Assembly (NCBI RefSeq): GCF_010894405.1
Contig: NZ_JAAIYA010000002.1
Coordinates: forward strand, 806,001-870,000
Length of the DNA stretch: 64,000 nt
Reading direction: 5' to 3'
Source of the DNA: Pyxidicoccus caerfyrddinensis
Lineage (GTDB): Bacteria; Myxococcota; Myxococcia; Myxococcales; Myxococcaceae
The position numbers and the translations under genes are program-made. The notes under the pieces were generated by a model. The model worked only from the letters and a program-made list of their open reading frames with translations. It did not search any database and was not told the origin of the DNA. Below are positions 1 to 8,897 of this stretch, one piece after another. Position 1 is the stretch's first letter. Each line of letters starts with the position of its first letter.

Positions 1-540
1 AATCACTTCGGCCAGTGCGTCCGAGCCCTCCAGCCCCATTCCATCCATGACGCGCACGCCGGTGAGGAATGGCGGGTGGTGCATGAACACCAGCGTCGGC
101 TTCTTCGGGGCCTCGGCGAGGCGCGCCTCGAGCCACGCCAGCCGCTCGCCGCACAGCAGCCCGCCCGGCTTGCCCGGCACGTGCGTGTCCAGGCCGATGA
201 GCCGCAGCGGGCCCTGCTCCACCACGTACTGCAGGAAGCCCTTCGCGGGCAGGTAGCCGAGGTGCCCGAAGGCGGCCCGCAGGTGCTCGCGGTCGTCGTG
301 GTTGCCCGGGATGACGAACCAGGGCATGGGCAGCGGCTTCAGCAGGGCCGCGAGCCGGACGTACTCCTCGGGATGTCCGTCGTGGACGAGGTCTCCAGTG
401 ATCAGCACCGCATCCGGGCGTGGCTCCAGGCGACACAGGTGCTGGACCGCGCGCTCCAGGAACGGGGAGCTGTCGGAGCTGCGTTCAACGTCCGAGTCGG
501 GAGTGCTGATGTGCAGGTCGGAGATCTGCGCGAGGAGCAT
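1..540 (-). CDS. Metallophosphoesterase, CpdA/Icc-like cyclic nucleotide phosphodiesterase (C-terminus cut by window edge)
   Basis: The 180 visible residues carry the calcineurin-like phosphoesterase motifs in order: DLH at residues 8-10, GD at 49-50, GNHD at 79-82 and a FMHHPPF block near 152-158. These bind a dinuclear metal centre. Similarity is closest to CpdA/Icc, which hydrolyses 3',5'-cAMP in the cytoplasm. No signal peptide is seen. The family usually has about 250-275 residues, so roughly a quarter is missing beyond position 1. The ATG at 538-540 starts directly on the family's N-terminal strand (MLLAQISDLH), and its Shine-Dalgarno is weak. The next gene on the same strand (599-3592) lies upstream, so co-transcription is possible. 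A membrane adenylate cyclase is encoded about 7 kb away, but the window shows no link between the two. Related phosphoesterases with other substrates cannot be excluded. Confidence 0.85.
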   Translation of the reverse strand, partial: MLLAQISDLHISTPDSDVERSSDSSPFLERAVQHLCRLEPRPDAVLITGDLVHDGHPEEYVRLAALLKPLPMPWFVIPGNHDDREHLRAAFGHLGYLPAKGFLQYVVEQGPLRLIGLDTHVPGKPGGLLCGERLAWLEARLAEAPKKPTLVFMHHPPFLTGVRVMDGMGLEGSDALAEVI

Positions 541-598
541 GTCCGGAGGCTACCAGCATCGGCCCGGGGCAAGCTCCCCGGCATCCCGTGCAGGCGGC

Positions 599-3592
599 CT
601 ACAGCATGCCCAGCCGGCGTGCGTTGGCCGGGTCCACCGCCGCGGCTTCCCAGCGGCGCACCGCCACCTCGCGCTCGGCCTCGGGGGCGTCCGCGTAGTA
701 GCCGAGCGTGTCGTTGAGGGCGCGGCTCAGCTCTTCAATCGCCGCCAGCCGCACGTCCAGCTCGCGGTGGCGCAGCGCGGTGACGAGCCAGTCCGCGCGC
801 CGGCGGCTGCGGTTCTCCGCCCACCACGTCGACCACTGGCGCGGGCTGAGGCCGAAGGTGGCGCGCGTCACCTCGCGCAGCGCCTCGGCGGCGGCCTGGG
901 CGCACATCTCGTCGTCGCTGCCGGTGAGCTGGATGAGGCCTTCAATCGCCTCGCGGTCGTGCAGCGCGCCCAGCGCCCGCGCGGCGAGCGAGCGGCGCAT
1001 CGCGTCCCGGTTGGCCAGCTCCTGGCGGAGGTCGCGCAGGGCCGCATCCAGCCGGGGGAGCTGCTTGAGGGCGGAGGCGGCCACGCGCGCGGCGCTGGAG
1101 ATGTCCGGCTCCATGTCGAACAGGCCGCGCAGCACGCCGTCCACCAGCTCCACGTAGGGCAGGTTGCCCGCGGTGAGCAGCGCGAAGTAGCGCGTGTCCG
1201 GGTCGTGCGAGTCCAGCAGCGGCGCCAGCGCGTGCGCGGCGGGACGGCCCAGCCGCGAGAGGGCGCCGGGGATGGGGCCCAGCTCGTCCGCCTCGGGCAG
1301 CTCCACCACGGGCAGGCGGCTCCACGCGGTGGGGCCGGGGAAGTGCTGCGACAGCACCTTGGCGCTGGCCTCGGGCGAGCGCGCCAGCTCCGCCATGGCG
1401 TTGGCGCGCTGCGCGGCGTCCGGGCCCGTGAGGCGCTTGAGCAGCGGCGCGAAGTCCGGCGGCGGGCGCTCCTCCTGCGACTGCGCGCGCGGAGGCAGCG
1501 CGGCGGCGCGGCCCATGTTGCCCGTGGCGCCACGGCCGAAGAAGGGGCTCCAACCCAGGCCCGCGACGACGGCGGGCGCGGGGGCCGGCAGGGCGGCGAC
1601 CGGCACGTCCACGTCGATGGTCAGCTCCGGCTCCTCCGTCGAGCGCAGCTCCGACAGGCGCTGCTTGCGGAAGAGGATGAGCTCCTGGAAGGCGGCCGGC
1701 AGGTCCTGGCAGAACAGGATGTAGTCGGACAGGCGGCGCTGGCTGATGGGCTTCTGGCCGCAGTCTCCGTAGAGGATGGCCACGAGCCGGCCCTTCACCT
1801 CCACCGGGTACAGGAAGACGGTGCGCGGCGTCTGCCGGCCGAACAGCTCCAGGTAGTGCCGGGTGAGCGCGTCCGGCGGCAGCGGGCCCGCGTAGCTGCC
1901 ACGCGTGACGGCCACCGTGCGGAAGACGCTGCTCGCGTCGAGCGGGACGGACACCTGCGTGAGCTGCTCGCCCGCCATGCCCTCGCCGCGTGCCTCCAGG
2001 CCCTGCGCGGCCCCGCGCACCACGGCGAACGAGGCCACGTAGTCGAACGTGCGGCGGCCGAAGCGCAGCGCGACGTCGATGAGCCGGTCCCGGTCCTTGG
2101 TGGCTTCCTTCAGCGCGGCGCGCGCCTGGGACAGCGTCCAGTCCGGTACGTCCTGGCTCACGGGCGCGGAAGGCTGCGGGCGGGCCTCGGGCGCGGAAGG
2201 CTCGGAGGCGCGCGGCTTCGGTGCGGCGCCGGGGTTGGGGAAGACGAGGAACGCGGGCTCCGAGGAGCGCGTGGGCGCGGGAGAGGGCGGGACGTCGGCC
2301 CTGCCCAGCGGCGAGGGGAAGCGCAGCGTGGCCGGGGACTCGGGAGCCGGAGGCTGCGCGGGCGCGCCCGGCGGCCAGACCTGCGGCGCGCCAGTGGCGG
2401 CGACGGCGTTGGTACCCGGCTGCGCGGAGGCGGGCGCGGGAGGCCAGACCTGCGGCGGCGTGCCCGTGGCGGGCCGCTGCGGAGGCGTGGGCGGAGTCGC
2501 TGCCCGAGGAGCGCCGTTGGCGGGGCCCGGCGTCGGGGCCGCCGTGGGCTGAATCACCGGAGCAGCCGCTGTCGCGGGCCTCGGCGGGGACGGCGGGCCG
2601 CTGACAACCACGGCCGGAGGCGCGGGCTGCGGGCTGGCGGCGATGACAGGCGGCGCGGCCTTGGCCGCGGGCTGCTGCGGGCCGGCGGTGATGACGGGCG
2701 GCGCGGCCTTGGGCGCGGGCTGCTGCGGAGCGGCGACGACGGGCGGCGCGGCCTTGGGCGCGGGCTGCTGCGGAGCGGCGACGACGGGCGGCGCGGCCTT
2801 CGCCATGGGCTGTTGCGGAGCGGCGACGACGGGCGGCGCGGCCTGCTCGCCCTTCGGCATGTTCAGCCGGAGCGGTGCACGGACGAAGGCGGGTGGCTGC
2901 GGGGTGAGCGCCTCGGCCGGTGGCGGGGGCGGGCGCTGCGGCTCGCGCGCGGGAGGCTCGGCACGCGCGGGCGCGGCCGGCTCACGCGGGGCGGAGCGCG
3001 CCTCGGTGGACAGCGGCTCCTGGGCCACGGAGCGCGCCAGGCGCTCCACCATGTCCGCGGTGAGCGAGTCCTCCTGAGACTGGGCGGCCGATGCGGGCGT
3101 GGCGGCAGCGGCGGCGTTGCGCTCGGGGTCCAGCGCGGCCGCGAGCTGGGCGAAGCGCGGCGGGAGCGGCTGGCGGTAGATGGTGGAGACCCACTCGCGG
3201 ATGCGCACCTCGGTGGCCACCCACACCTCGAGCGGCTTGCCGAGCAGGAAGCCCACCTCGTCGAGCTCCTTCTTCGGCACCGGGTAGCCGCACGCCACGT
3301 GCAGCGTGCTGCCGTCCAGGGACAGCGGCACCACGCACAGGCGCTCGGCGATTTTCGGTGGGATGAAGGAGGCGACGTCCGTGTTGGGCTCGAAGTCCAT
3401 CAGGTTCACCGGCCGGAAGCCGGAGACCTCGCCCAGCAGCGCGAGCACGTCCGCCTCACTGGCGACGCCGCGCTCCAACAACAACGTGTCCAGGTGCCCG
3501 CCCTGTGCCTGGTGCTGGCGCAGCACCTCCCCCGCCTTCTCCTGCGAGAGAAGATTGCGCGAGACGAGAAGCTGGGCGAGGCGGGCGGGCAT
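599..3592 (-). CDS. Multidomain MshEN - Pro/Ala linker - GAF-like - HEAT-repeat protein
   Basis: The 997-residue protein starts with a MshEN/GspE-N domain (about 1-150), the module that precedes type II secretion and type IV pilus ATPases and can bind c-di-GMP in MshE. No ATPase follows: there is no Walker A. Residues of about 190-520 are a Pro/Ala-rich linker with tandem KAAPPVVAAPQQPAP units. After that comes a GAF-like stretch (VKGRLVAILYG), then helical HEAT-type repeats to the C-terminus. I chose the ATG at 3590-3592, where the MshEN domain begins (MPARLAQLL), over an upstream in-frame start adding 13 residues. The RDD gene lies 51 bp upstream on the same strand, so the two are probably co-transcribed. 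No signal peptide or membrane helix is seen. A cytoplasmic scaffold or c-di-GMP sensor is a guess; the true function is unknown. Confidence 0.85.
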   Translation of the reverse strand: MPARLAQLLVSRNLLSQEKAGEVLRQHQAQGGHLDTLLLERGVASEADVLALLGEVSGFRPVNLMDFEPNTDVASFIPPKIAERLCVVPLSLDGSTLHVACGYPVPKKELDEVGFLLGKPLEVWVATEVRIREWVSTIYRQPLPPRFAQLAAALDPERNAAAAATPASAAQSQEDSLTADMVERLARSVAQEPLSTEARSAPREPAAPARAEPPAREPQRPPPPPAEALTPQPPAFVRAPLRLNMPKGEQAAPPVVAAPQQPMAKAAPPVVAAPQQPAPKAAPPVVAAPQQPAPKAAPPVITAGPQQPAAKAAPPVIAASPQPAPPAVVVSGPPSPPRPATAAAPVIQPTAAPTPGPANGAPRAATPPTPPQRPATGTPPQVWPPAPASAQPGTNAVAATGAPQVWPPGAPAQPPAPESPATLRFPSPLGRADVPPSPAPTRSSEPAFLVFPNPGAAPKPRASEPSAPEARPQPSAPVSQDVPDWTLSQARAALKEATKDRDRLIDVALRFGRRTFDYVASFAVVRGAAQGLEARGEGMAGEQLTQVSVPLDASSVFRTVAVTRGSYAGPLPPDALTRHYLELFGRQTPRTVFLYPVEVKGRLVAILYGDCGQKPISQRRLSDYILFCQDLPAAFQELILFRKQRLSELRSTEEPELTIDVDVPVAALPAPAPAVVAGLGWSPFFGRGATGNMGRAAALPPRAQSQEERPPPDFAPLLKRLTGPDAAQRANAMAELARSPEASAKVLSQHFPGPTAWSRLPVVELPEADELGPIPGALSRLGRPAAHALAPLLDSHDPDTRYFALLTAGNLPYVELVDGVLRGLFDMEPDISSAARVAASALKQLPRLDAALRDLRQELANRDAMRRSLAARALGALHDREAIEGLIQLTGSDDEMCAQAAAEALREVTRATFGLSPRQWSTWWAENRSRRRADWLVTALRHRELDVRLAAIEELSRALNDTLGYYADAPEAEREVAVRRWEAAAVDPANARRLGML
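2640..2850 (-). repeat. In-frame tandem repeats of about 45 bp coding the Pro/Ala linker
   Basis: Five imperfect copies encode units of the form KAAPPVVAAPQQPAP inside the MshEN/HEAT gene. The central copies are nearly identical at DNA level (ggcgcggccttgggcgcggg recurs). All periods are multiples of three, so copy-number change would keep the frame and only lengthen the linker. Confidence 0.75.
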
Positions 3593-3643
3593 GTAGGCGC
3601 GGCATCTTACGGCCGCGGCCGCAAGGCACAATGAAACGGAGGG

Positions 3644-4987
3644 TCAGCTCGGTTGGACCACGAAGGTGGACGTCAGCTTGTCATGCAGTGTCTGCCCGCG
3701 GCGGTCGAAAAGCGCCATCCAGAATCCGCCCAGGAAGAGCACGAAGGACAGGCTGGCGAGTATCGCGCGCACGATGGCGCGACCCGGCGCCGGGGCGACG
3801 CCGTGCGTGTCCACGAGCCGCAGCCCGAGAAGCAGCCGGCCGAGCGTGCGCCCGTTCCAGAGGAAGGCCGCCACCGCGCAGTACACGAGCGCCAGGACCA
3901 GCACCAGGAAAAACCCCGGCAGCAGGACGGTGTGGAACGCGCGCAGCCACGCGACGAAGGCATCCAGGCCCACCAGCCCGGCCTCGGGCGCCTTCGTCCC
4001 CGTCACCGAGGAGGCGAGGGTGATGTAGAGCGCCGCCACGCCAGCGATGGCCGCCGTGTCGATGGTGAAGGACAGCAGCCGGCGCCACAGCGAGGCCGGA
4101 CGCGCGTGCACCTCCGCCGGGTTGCCGGTGGCGGAGACGCTCTTCGCGGCGGGCGCGCGAATCGCCTCGGAGCGAGAGATACCCACGTTGGCCGCGGCGG
4201 CGGGAGTCGGAGGCAGGGACTCCATGCGGGGCAGGCCCGACGGCGCGGCGGATGCCGCCACCGGCGCCTCGGACATGAGGGGCAGGCCGGACGTCGCGGG
4301 GGCCGAGGACTCCATGCGGGGCAGACCCGAAGGCGCGGGGGCCGGGGACTCCATGCGGGGCAGGCCGGACGGCGCGGGGGCCGCGACACCGGGCGCGCGG
4401 GGCGCGGCGGCGGAGGGCGTGCCGTAGGCCGGCGTCATCGGCGAGCCGGCGGCCGGAGGCTGCGCGGCGCGCGGCGCGGCGGGGGCCTGCGGAGGTGCCA
4501 CGCGCGGAGCTGCGACGGGAGCCGGAGGCTGTGCGGCCTGCGGAGGTGCCACGCGCGGAGCTGCGACGGGCGCTGGAGGCTGCGCGGCCTGCGGCGGCGC
4601 CATGCGCGGAACGGCGGGCGGAACAGGAGGCTGCGGCGCGGCGGCACGCGGAGCGGCGGGGGGCGGCTGCGGCGCCGCGCGCGGAGCGGCGACACCGGGC
4701 TGCGGAGGTGCCATGCGCGGAGCGGCGACACCCGGGTGTCCGGGCTGCGGCGCGGGCATGCGCGGAGCGGCGGGCGTCGGCAGCAGCCCAGACAGCGGCG
4801 CCACGGACGGGGGCGCGTTCGCGGTCTCGACGAAGGCCGGCTCCGCGGCGCGCTCCGCCGAGCGACGGTCAATCCGGATGTCCCGGTCGAGCAGGCTCGG
4901 CACCGGAGTGTCATGGAGGGTGGAGGCGCAGGAGGTGCAATCCCCCACGGGCGGAAGCATGGCACCGCACTTCAGGCACTTGGACAA
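3644..4987 (-). CDS. Zinc-ribbon / Pro-Ala-rich linker / RDD-family membrane protein
   Basis: The 447-residue protein has a four-cysteine zinc ribbon at the N-terminus (C4, C7, C17, C20). A long Pro/Ala-rich region with PPQAAQPPAPVAAPRVA and SGLPRMES repeats follows, and a C-terminal RDD domain (about 300-447) has three hydrophobic segments; the family's arginine and aspartates sit in RRLLSFTIDTAA and the GLRLVD region. RDD proteins are inner-membrane proteins of mostly unknown or transport-related function. I chose the TTG at 4985-4987 because a strong GGAGGA lies 5-6 nt upstream and the zinc ribbon starts there; the ATG farther upstream has no such site. It lies 51 bp ahead of the MshEN/HEAT gene, which has a similar low-complexity linker. 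The glsB-like gene upstream is separated by a terminator. Confidence 0.85.
   Translation of the reverse strand: MSKCLKCGAMLPPVGDCTSCASTLHDTPVPSLLDRDIRIDRRSAERAAEPAFVETANAPPSVAPLSGLLPTPAAPRMPAPQPGHPGVAAPRMAPPQPGVAAPRAAPQPPPAAPRAAAPQPPVPPAVPRMAPPQAAQPPAPVAAPRVAPPQAAQPPAPVAAPRVAPPQAPAAPRAAQPPAAGSPMTPAYGTPSAAAPRAPGVAAPAPSGLPRMESPAPAPSGLPRMESSAPATSGLPLMSEAPVAASAAPSGLPRMESLPPTPAAAANVGISRSEAIRAPAAKSVSATGNPAEVHARPASLWRRLLSFTIDTAAIAGVAALYITLASSVTGTKAPEAGLVGLDAFVAWLRAFHTVLLPGFFLVLVLALVYCAVAAFLWNGRTLGRLLLGLRLVDTHGVAPAPGRAIVRAILASLSFVLFLGGFWMALFDRRGQTLHDKLTSTFVVQPS
4491..4592 (-). repeat. 51-bp tandem direct repeat in the RDD-protein linker
   Basis: Two nearly identical 51-bp units (17 codons; ggaggtgccacgcgcggagc begins at 4491 and again at 4542) encode PPQAAQPPAPVAAPRVA. 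More diverged units lie on either side (about 4450-4760). The repeat is in frame. Confidence 0.7.
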
Positions 4988-5044
4988 CGGACTCCTCCGG
5001 CTTGAACGACAGCCACATGAAAGGGCGTTCAAGCGCGGGGGGCA

Positions 5045-5095
5045 AGAAAAGTGCGAGCCCCCGAGGTTCCTCGCTTGAGGAACCGTCAGGGGCTC
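5045..5095 (-). terminator. Rho-independent terminator after the glsB-like gene
   Basis: Read on the minus strand, GAGCCCC (5089-5095) pairs with GGGGCTC (5055-5061). An inner 8-bp stem GGTTCCTC/GAGGAACC (5065-5072 with 5077-5084) has a 4-nt loop, and small internal loops separate the two stems. The CACTTTTCTT tract at 5045-5054 follows. It lies between the end of the 88-residue membrane protein gene and the RDD gene. Confidence 0.75.
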
Positions 5096-5152
5096 GTCAA
5101 CAGCTCTATCGACACGTCCCGTGCGCGACGTTCCGTGTGGGGTGCTTCACCC

Positions 5153-5419
5153 CTAGGCATGGACACGACGACGTCCCGCTGCCCCGACCAGCAAGAGTAC
5201 TGCGATGGCGCCAAGCACCGACATGATGATGCCCGACGGGTGCAGGTCGAACAGACGGCCGTCACGCTGGAAGAGCGAGCCAATCAGGCCGCCCACGAGC
5301 GAACCCACCATGCCGAGCAACGTCGTCGCCACCAGGCCCATGCTCTGCCGGCCCGGGAGGATGGCGCGGGCGATGAGACCCGCGATGAGGCCGATGACGA
5401 TGAATGCGATGATCCCCAT
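5153..5419 (-). CDS. GlsB/YeaQ/YmgE-family small membrane protein
   Basis: The 88-residue, glycine-rich, very hydrophobic protein has three predicted membrane segments (MGIIAFIVIGLIAGLIAR, then an LGMVGSLVGGLIG stretch, then a C-terminal IIMSVLGAIAVLLLVGAAG). The layout and the GRQSMGL loop match the GlsB/YeaQ/YmgE (transglycosylase-associated) family, which is often stress-induced and has no defined biochemical role. The ATG at 5417-5419 has an AGGAG about 8 nt upstream; a longer in-frame extension has neither a ribosome site nor family similarity. It stands alone, 109 bp downstream of rsmE and followed by its own terminator. Confidence 0.88.
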   Translation of the reverse strand: MGIIAFIVIGLIAGLIARAILPGRQSMGLVATTLLGMVGSLVGGLIGSLFQRDGRLFDLHPSGIIMSVLGAIAVLLLVGAAGRRRVHA

Positions 5420-5528
5420 GAGTGTCTCTCCTGTGTTGAGGGACCATGAGGTCCCGGACGGCAGAAACCTAGGAATCACCATCCGACATTGGGAACCCGC
5501 CGGGCCCGGGCGCACGACTGGTCGCTCG

Positions 5529-6263
5529 CTACCCGAGTTCGCCGTCCAGGTGCATCATCACCGCAAGAGCCGCCAGGGCAGCGGTCTCGGTGCGAAGGAT
5601 GCGCTTGCCCAGGGTGACATTGCGCGCGCCCAGCTTGCCGAGTGCATCCACCTCGTCGCGCGCAAGCCCGCCCTCGGGGCCCACCACCAGCGCCACCGGC
5701 GTGCCCGGGCCCGCCGCGCGGAAGGCCTCGCCCAGCGGCACCGCGGACTCCTCTTCATCCAGCACCAGCAGCACCGTGCCGGCAGCCAGCGCACGCGCCG
5801 CTTCAATCAGGGGGCGCGGCGTCTCCACGCGCGGCACGTCGTCGCGGCGGCACTGGCGCGAGGCCTCCTCGACAATCTTCTGCCATCGCGAGGTGCGCTC
5901 CTCCGCGCGCTTCGGCTCCAGCTTCACCACGCTGCGCGCGGTGGCCACGGGGAGGAACGCGGTGGCGCCCAGCTCCGTGCCCTTCTGCAGCACCCACTCC
6001 AGCTTGTCTCCCTTGGGCAGTCCCTGCAGCACGCTCACCGCGCGGCGTGTGGGCGCCACACGCGCGGTGCCGAGCGTCACGCGCACGACTTCCGCGCCCA
6101 CGCCCGCCACGCGCGCCTCGAAGGCGCGGCCCTTGCCGTCGAAGACCTCCAGCGCGTCGCCCTCCTCCAGGCGCAGCACGTGGAGGAGGTAGTGGCGGCG
6201 TTCTCCGGTCAGCTCCACCTCGGCGGGGGCGGGCTCCGGCAGCGGGCAGAAGAGGCGGACCAC
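5529..6263 (-). CDS. rsmE: 16S rRNA (uracil-1498-N3)-methyltransferase RsmE
   Basis: RsmE is a SPOUT-class methyltransferase that makes m3U1498 in 16S rRNA of the 30S subunit, using SAM. The N-terminal PUA-like part (VVRLFCPLPEP...GERRHYLLHVLR) and the C-terminal knot are clear: VVGPEGGLARDEVD and LGKRILRTETAAL form the SAM-binding trefoil. The 244 residues match the family's usual 240-250. I chose the GTG at 6261-6263, which has GGAGGA 7 nt upstream and gives the expected N-terminus; earlier in-frame starts would add about 117 residues with no similarity. It is divergent from the asparaginase gene across a 205-bp gap that must hold both promoters. Confidence 0.95.
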   Translation of the reverse strand: MVRLFCPLPEPAPAEVELTGERRHYLLHVLRLEEGDALEVFDGKGRAFEARVAGVGAEVVRVTLGTARVAPTRRAVSVLQGLPKGDKLEWVLQKGTELGATAFLPVATARSVVKLEPKRAEERTSRWQKIVEEASRQCRRDDVPRVETPRPLIEAARALAAGTVLLVLDEEESAVPLGEAFRAAGPGTPVALVVGPEGGLARDEVDALGKLGARNVTLGKRILRTETAALAALAVMMHLDGELG

Positions 6264-6468
6264 GGCGGCTTCCTCCAGCGGGGCTCGGGACGTCCCGCGA
6301 CGAGCAAAGGGGCGCGACTTCAACAGCAAGCCGCCGCCCCGCGCCAGCGTGCTTCTTCGCGCTGTCGTCCCCGGACTGTCGGGTGGGATGAGGCAGGCAG
6401 GGAGGCGGACGGACCGGGCAGGGAAGGGGCCGAGCAAAGCGGCGCCGGTCCTGGTATCTGGCGGGGCC

Positions 6469-7464
6469 ATGTCCACGCTCACCATCGAGACCACCCGCTC
6501 GGGGCTGGTCGAGTCCGTCCACGCCGTGTCCGTCGCGGTGGTGGACACGGAGGGCGCGCTCGTCGCGCAGGCCGGGGACCCGAGGCGCGTCACCTGGTGG
6601 CGCTCCGCGGCCAAGCCCTTCCAGGCGCTGCCGCTCGTGCAGGACGGCGCGGCGGACCGCTACGGCTTCGGCTCGCGCGAGCTGGCGCTGGCGTGTGGCT
6701 CCAACTCCAGCGAGCCGATGCACCGGGCGCTCGCCGCGTCCATGCTGCGCGCGTGTGGCTGCGAGGAGCACCAGCTCGCCTGTGGCCCGCACCCGCCGCT
6801 GTCCCAGTCCGTCGCGGACGAGGCGCTGCGCGCGGGCGTCGTCATCACCCCGCGCTGGAGCAACTGCTCGGGCAAACACGCAGGCATGCTCGCGCTGGCG
6901 CGCCACCACGGCTGGGCCACCCAGGGCTACGAGCGCGCCGGCCACCCGGTGCAGGAGCGCTCCCTCGGGGAGGTGCTGCGCTGGACGGGGCAGTCCCGTG
7001 ACGCGGTGAGGCTGGGCGTCGATGGATGCACGGCGGTGTGCTTCGCGCTGTCCCTGAGTGCAATGGCCACCTCCTACGCGCGCTTCGGCGTCTCGTCGGA
7101 GCCCGCGGCGCGGCGGCTGCGCGAGGCCATGGTGGCGCACCCGGAGTTGGTGGCGGGTACCGGGCGGCCATGCACGGACGTCATGGCGGCGGCGCGGGGC
7201 GCGGTGGTGGCGAAGGTGGGCGCGGAGGGCATCTACTGCGCGGCGCTGCCGGCGCTGGGGCTGGGCCTGGCGCTGAAGGTGGAGGATGGCGACATGCGCT
7301 GCTCGCCTCCTGCCCTGCTGTCCGTGCTGCGGCAGGTGGCCGAGCGGCGGGGACTCTCGCTGCCCCTGGCGGACTTGAGGCACCATGCACAGCCGGTGCT
7401 GCGCACCACCCGGGGCGAGCCCGTGGGCGAACTGCGTGCCACCGGCACGCTGCGCTTCCACTGA
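6469..7464 (+). CDS. L-asparaginase of the rhizobial (ReAII/ReAV, AnsA-like) class
   Basis: The 331-residue protein matches the third asparaginase class, a beta-lactamase-like fold first defined in Rhizobium etli. It hydrolyses L-asparagine to aspartate and ammonia. Residues line up with the characterised enzyme at a constant offset of two: S46-x-x-K49 for the SxxK pair (S48/K51 in ReAV) and C133, K136, C187 for the metal site (C135/K138/C189). The conserved SNCSGKHAGML and CGSNSSEP blocks are intact. No signal peptide is seen, so it is cytoplasmic. The ATG at 6469 starts on the conserved N-terminal strand. An unrelated plant-type asparaginase is encoded at 48170-49285. Confidence 0.92.
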   Translation: MSTLTIETTRSGLVESVHAVSVAVVDTEGALVAQAGDPRRVTWWRSAAKPFQALPLVQDGAADRYGFGSRELALACGSNSSEPMHRALAASMLRACGCEEHQLACGPHPPLSQSVADEALRAGVVITPRWSNCSGKHAGMLALARHHGWATQGYERAGHPVQERSLGEVLRWTGQSRDAVRLGVDGCTAVCFALSLSAMATSYARFGVSSEPAARRLREAMVAHPELVAGTGRPCTDVMAAARGAVVAKVGAEGIYCAALPALGLGLALKVEDGDMRCSPPALLSVLRQVAERRGLSLPLADLRHHAQPVLRTTRGEPVGELRATGTLRFH

Positions 7465-7505
7465 AGGCCCCGCTCGAACGGAATTGATTGAAGGAGCACG
7501 TCAAC

Positions 7506-8843
7506 ATGCGCCGACGTCACAAGCGCCACGGAAAGGGCCGCGACACCACGGTGGCCCGCTTCGAGCAGAGCCGCGCCAACGAGGCGGTAGTGCTGGCGGA
7601 GAGCTCGCTGGTGGGCGAGCGCCGGGTGTCCTTCCTCCGCCTCGCCGTGCTGGCGCTGATGGCGTTCACCCAGGGCGTCGTCGCGGAGCTGTTCGCCGAA
7701 CCCTACCGGCCGGTGATGGACGGGGAGCGCAAGCTGGCCATCGGCGCCTACGCGCTGTTCGCCGTCATCGCCTTCGTCGTGCTGCGCTTCCAGAAGCCGC
7801 ATGCCAACAAGGCCCGGTGGTTCCCGCTGCCCACGACGGTGGTGGACACCGGCTTCTTCTCGTACATGGCGTGGCATACGTGGACGCGCGCCGGCCACTT
7901 CGACGCCGGCATGCTCGCGGCCAGCCTGGGCATGGTGCTGGCGTTCTCGGTGGCGCGCTACTCGTGGCTGCACGTGCTGCTGTCCACGGCGCTGTCGTCC
8001 ACCGCGTACGCGCTGCTCGCGGGGATGACGGGGCACGGCTCGCCGGCGCGCGTCAGCTTCGTCGTGTGCTGCTACGTGGCCCTGGGCGCGCTCATCGCCC
8101 TGACGAACGCGGAAGTGGGCGGCATGTTCCTCAACCTGCGCCGCCGCGATGGTCTGTCCCGCTTCCTGCCGAAGCAGGTGGTGGAGCGGGTGATGCAGCT
8201 CGGGGACGTGTCACTGGAGCCGGTGCAGCGCGAGGTGACCATCCTCTTCAGCGACATCCGCGACTTCACCGCGCTGAGCGAGACGCTGCAGCCGCGCGAG
8301 GTGCTGGAGCTGCTCGACGAGTACTTCGGGCACATGTCCCATATCGTCATGGCGCGCGACGGCATCGTGAACAAGTTCCTCGGGGACGGGATGCTGGCGT
8401 GCTGGGGCGTGCCGGACCACCGCGAGGACCACGCGGAGCTGGCCATGCGCGCGGCGCTCGACATGCGGGCGCGGCTGGAGGAAATCAACGCGCACCGGGA
8501 GCAGCAGGGCAAGCCCCGGCTGCGCATCGGCATCGGCCTGCACACCGGCGTGGTGGCGGCGGGCATGCTCGGAGGCGCCGAGCAGCACGAGTACACCGTC
8601 ATCGGCGACGCGGTGAACCTGGCCTCGCGCGTGGAGGGGCTCACCAAGGCGCTCGGCGTGGACATCCTCGTGAGCGAGAGCACGTGGCGGCAGGGCGGTG
8701 GCCGCTTCGCCGGTGAGCGCCTGACGGAGACGCACGTGAGAGGCCGGCGCGAGGCGGTGGTCGTCTACACGCTCGAAGGCCGGCTTCCCGCGCCGGAGCT
8801 GGCGCCCGTCGTCGCGCCCATCCCGGCCGCCGCGGGCACGTAG
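7506..8843 (+). CDS. Membrane-bound class III adenylate/guanylate cyclase
   Basis: The 445-residue protein has a basic N-terminus, a membrane region of about five or six helices (residues 45-205) and a C-terminal class III nucleotidyl cyclase domain (about 225-420). Metal-binding aspartates are visible in TILFSDIRDFT and NKFLGDGMLACWG, and the substrate/transition-state region is in HEYTVIGDAVNLASRVEGL. It should make cAMP (or cGMP) at the inner face of the membrane. The ATG at 7506 has AAGGAG 9 nt upstream; a TTG at 7488 also fits the frame. The input-sensing part is the unclassified membrane region. It is 41 bp downstream of the asparaginase gene and may share its promoter. It is convergent with the gene at 8946. 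Confidence 0.92.
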   Translation: MRRRHKRHGKGRDTTVARFEQSRANEAVVLAESSLVGERRVSFLRLAVLALMAFTQGVVAELFAEPYRPVMDGERKLAIGAYALFAVIAFVVLRFQKPHANKARWFPLPTTVVDTGFFSYMAWHTWTRAGHFDAGMLAASLGMVLAFSVARYSWLHVLLSTALSSTAYALLAGMTGHGSPARVSFVVCCYVALGALIALTNAEVGGMFLNLRRRDGLSRFLPKQVVERVMQLGDVSLEPVQREVTILFSDIRDFTALSETLQPREVLELLDEYFGHMSHIVMARDGIVNKFLGDGMLACWGVPDHREDHAELAMRAALDMRARLEEINAHREQQGKPRLRIGIGLHTGVVAAGMLGGAEQHEYTVIGDAVNLASRVEGLTKALGVDILVSESTWRQGGGRFAGERLTETHVRGRREAVVVYTLEGRLPAPELAPVVAPIPAAAGT

Positions 8844-8897
8844 CCGGCCGCTGCCCGCTTCGGCTCGCCTCCCGCGCGTCGCCGGCCCGGAAGTCGC

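Noticed and set aside
599-3592. Possible GspE/PilB secretion ATPase based on the MshEN start
   Set aside because: No Walker A, Asp box or His box is present after the MshEN domain; HEAT-type repeats follow instead.
302-3634. Very long open frame on the plus strand opposite the MshEN/HEAT gene (about 1100 codons)
   Set aside because: It is extremely Arg/Gly/Ala-rich with no recognisable domain, and it is the antisense of a gene with clear domains; high GC content removes stop codons in this frame.
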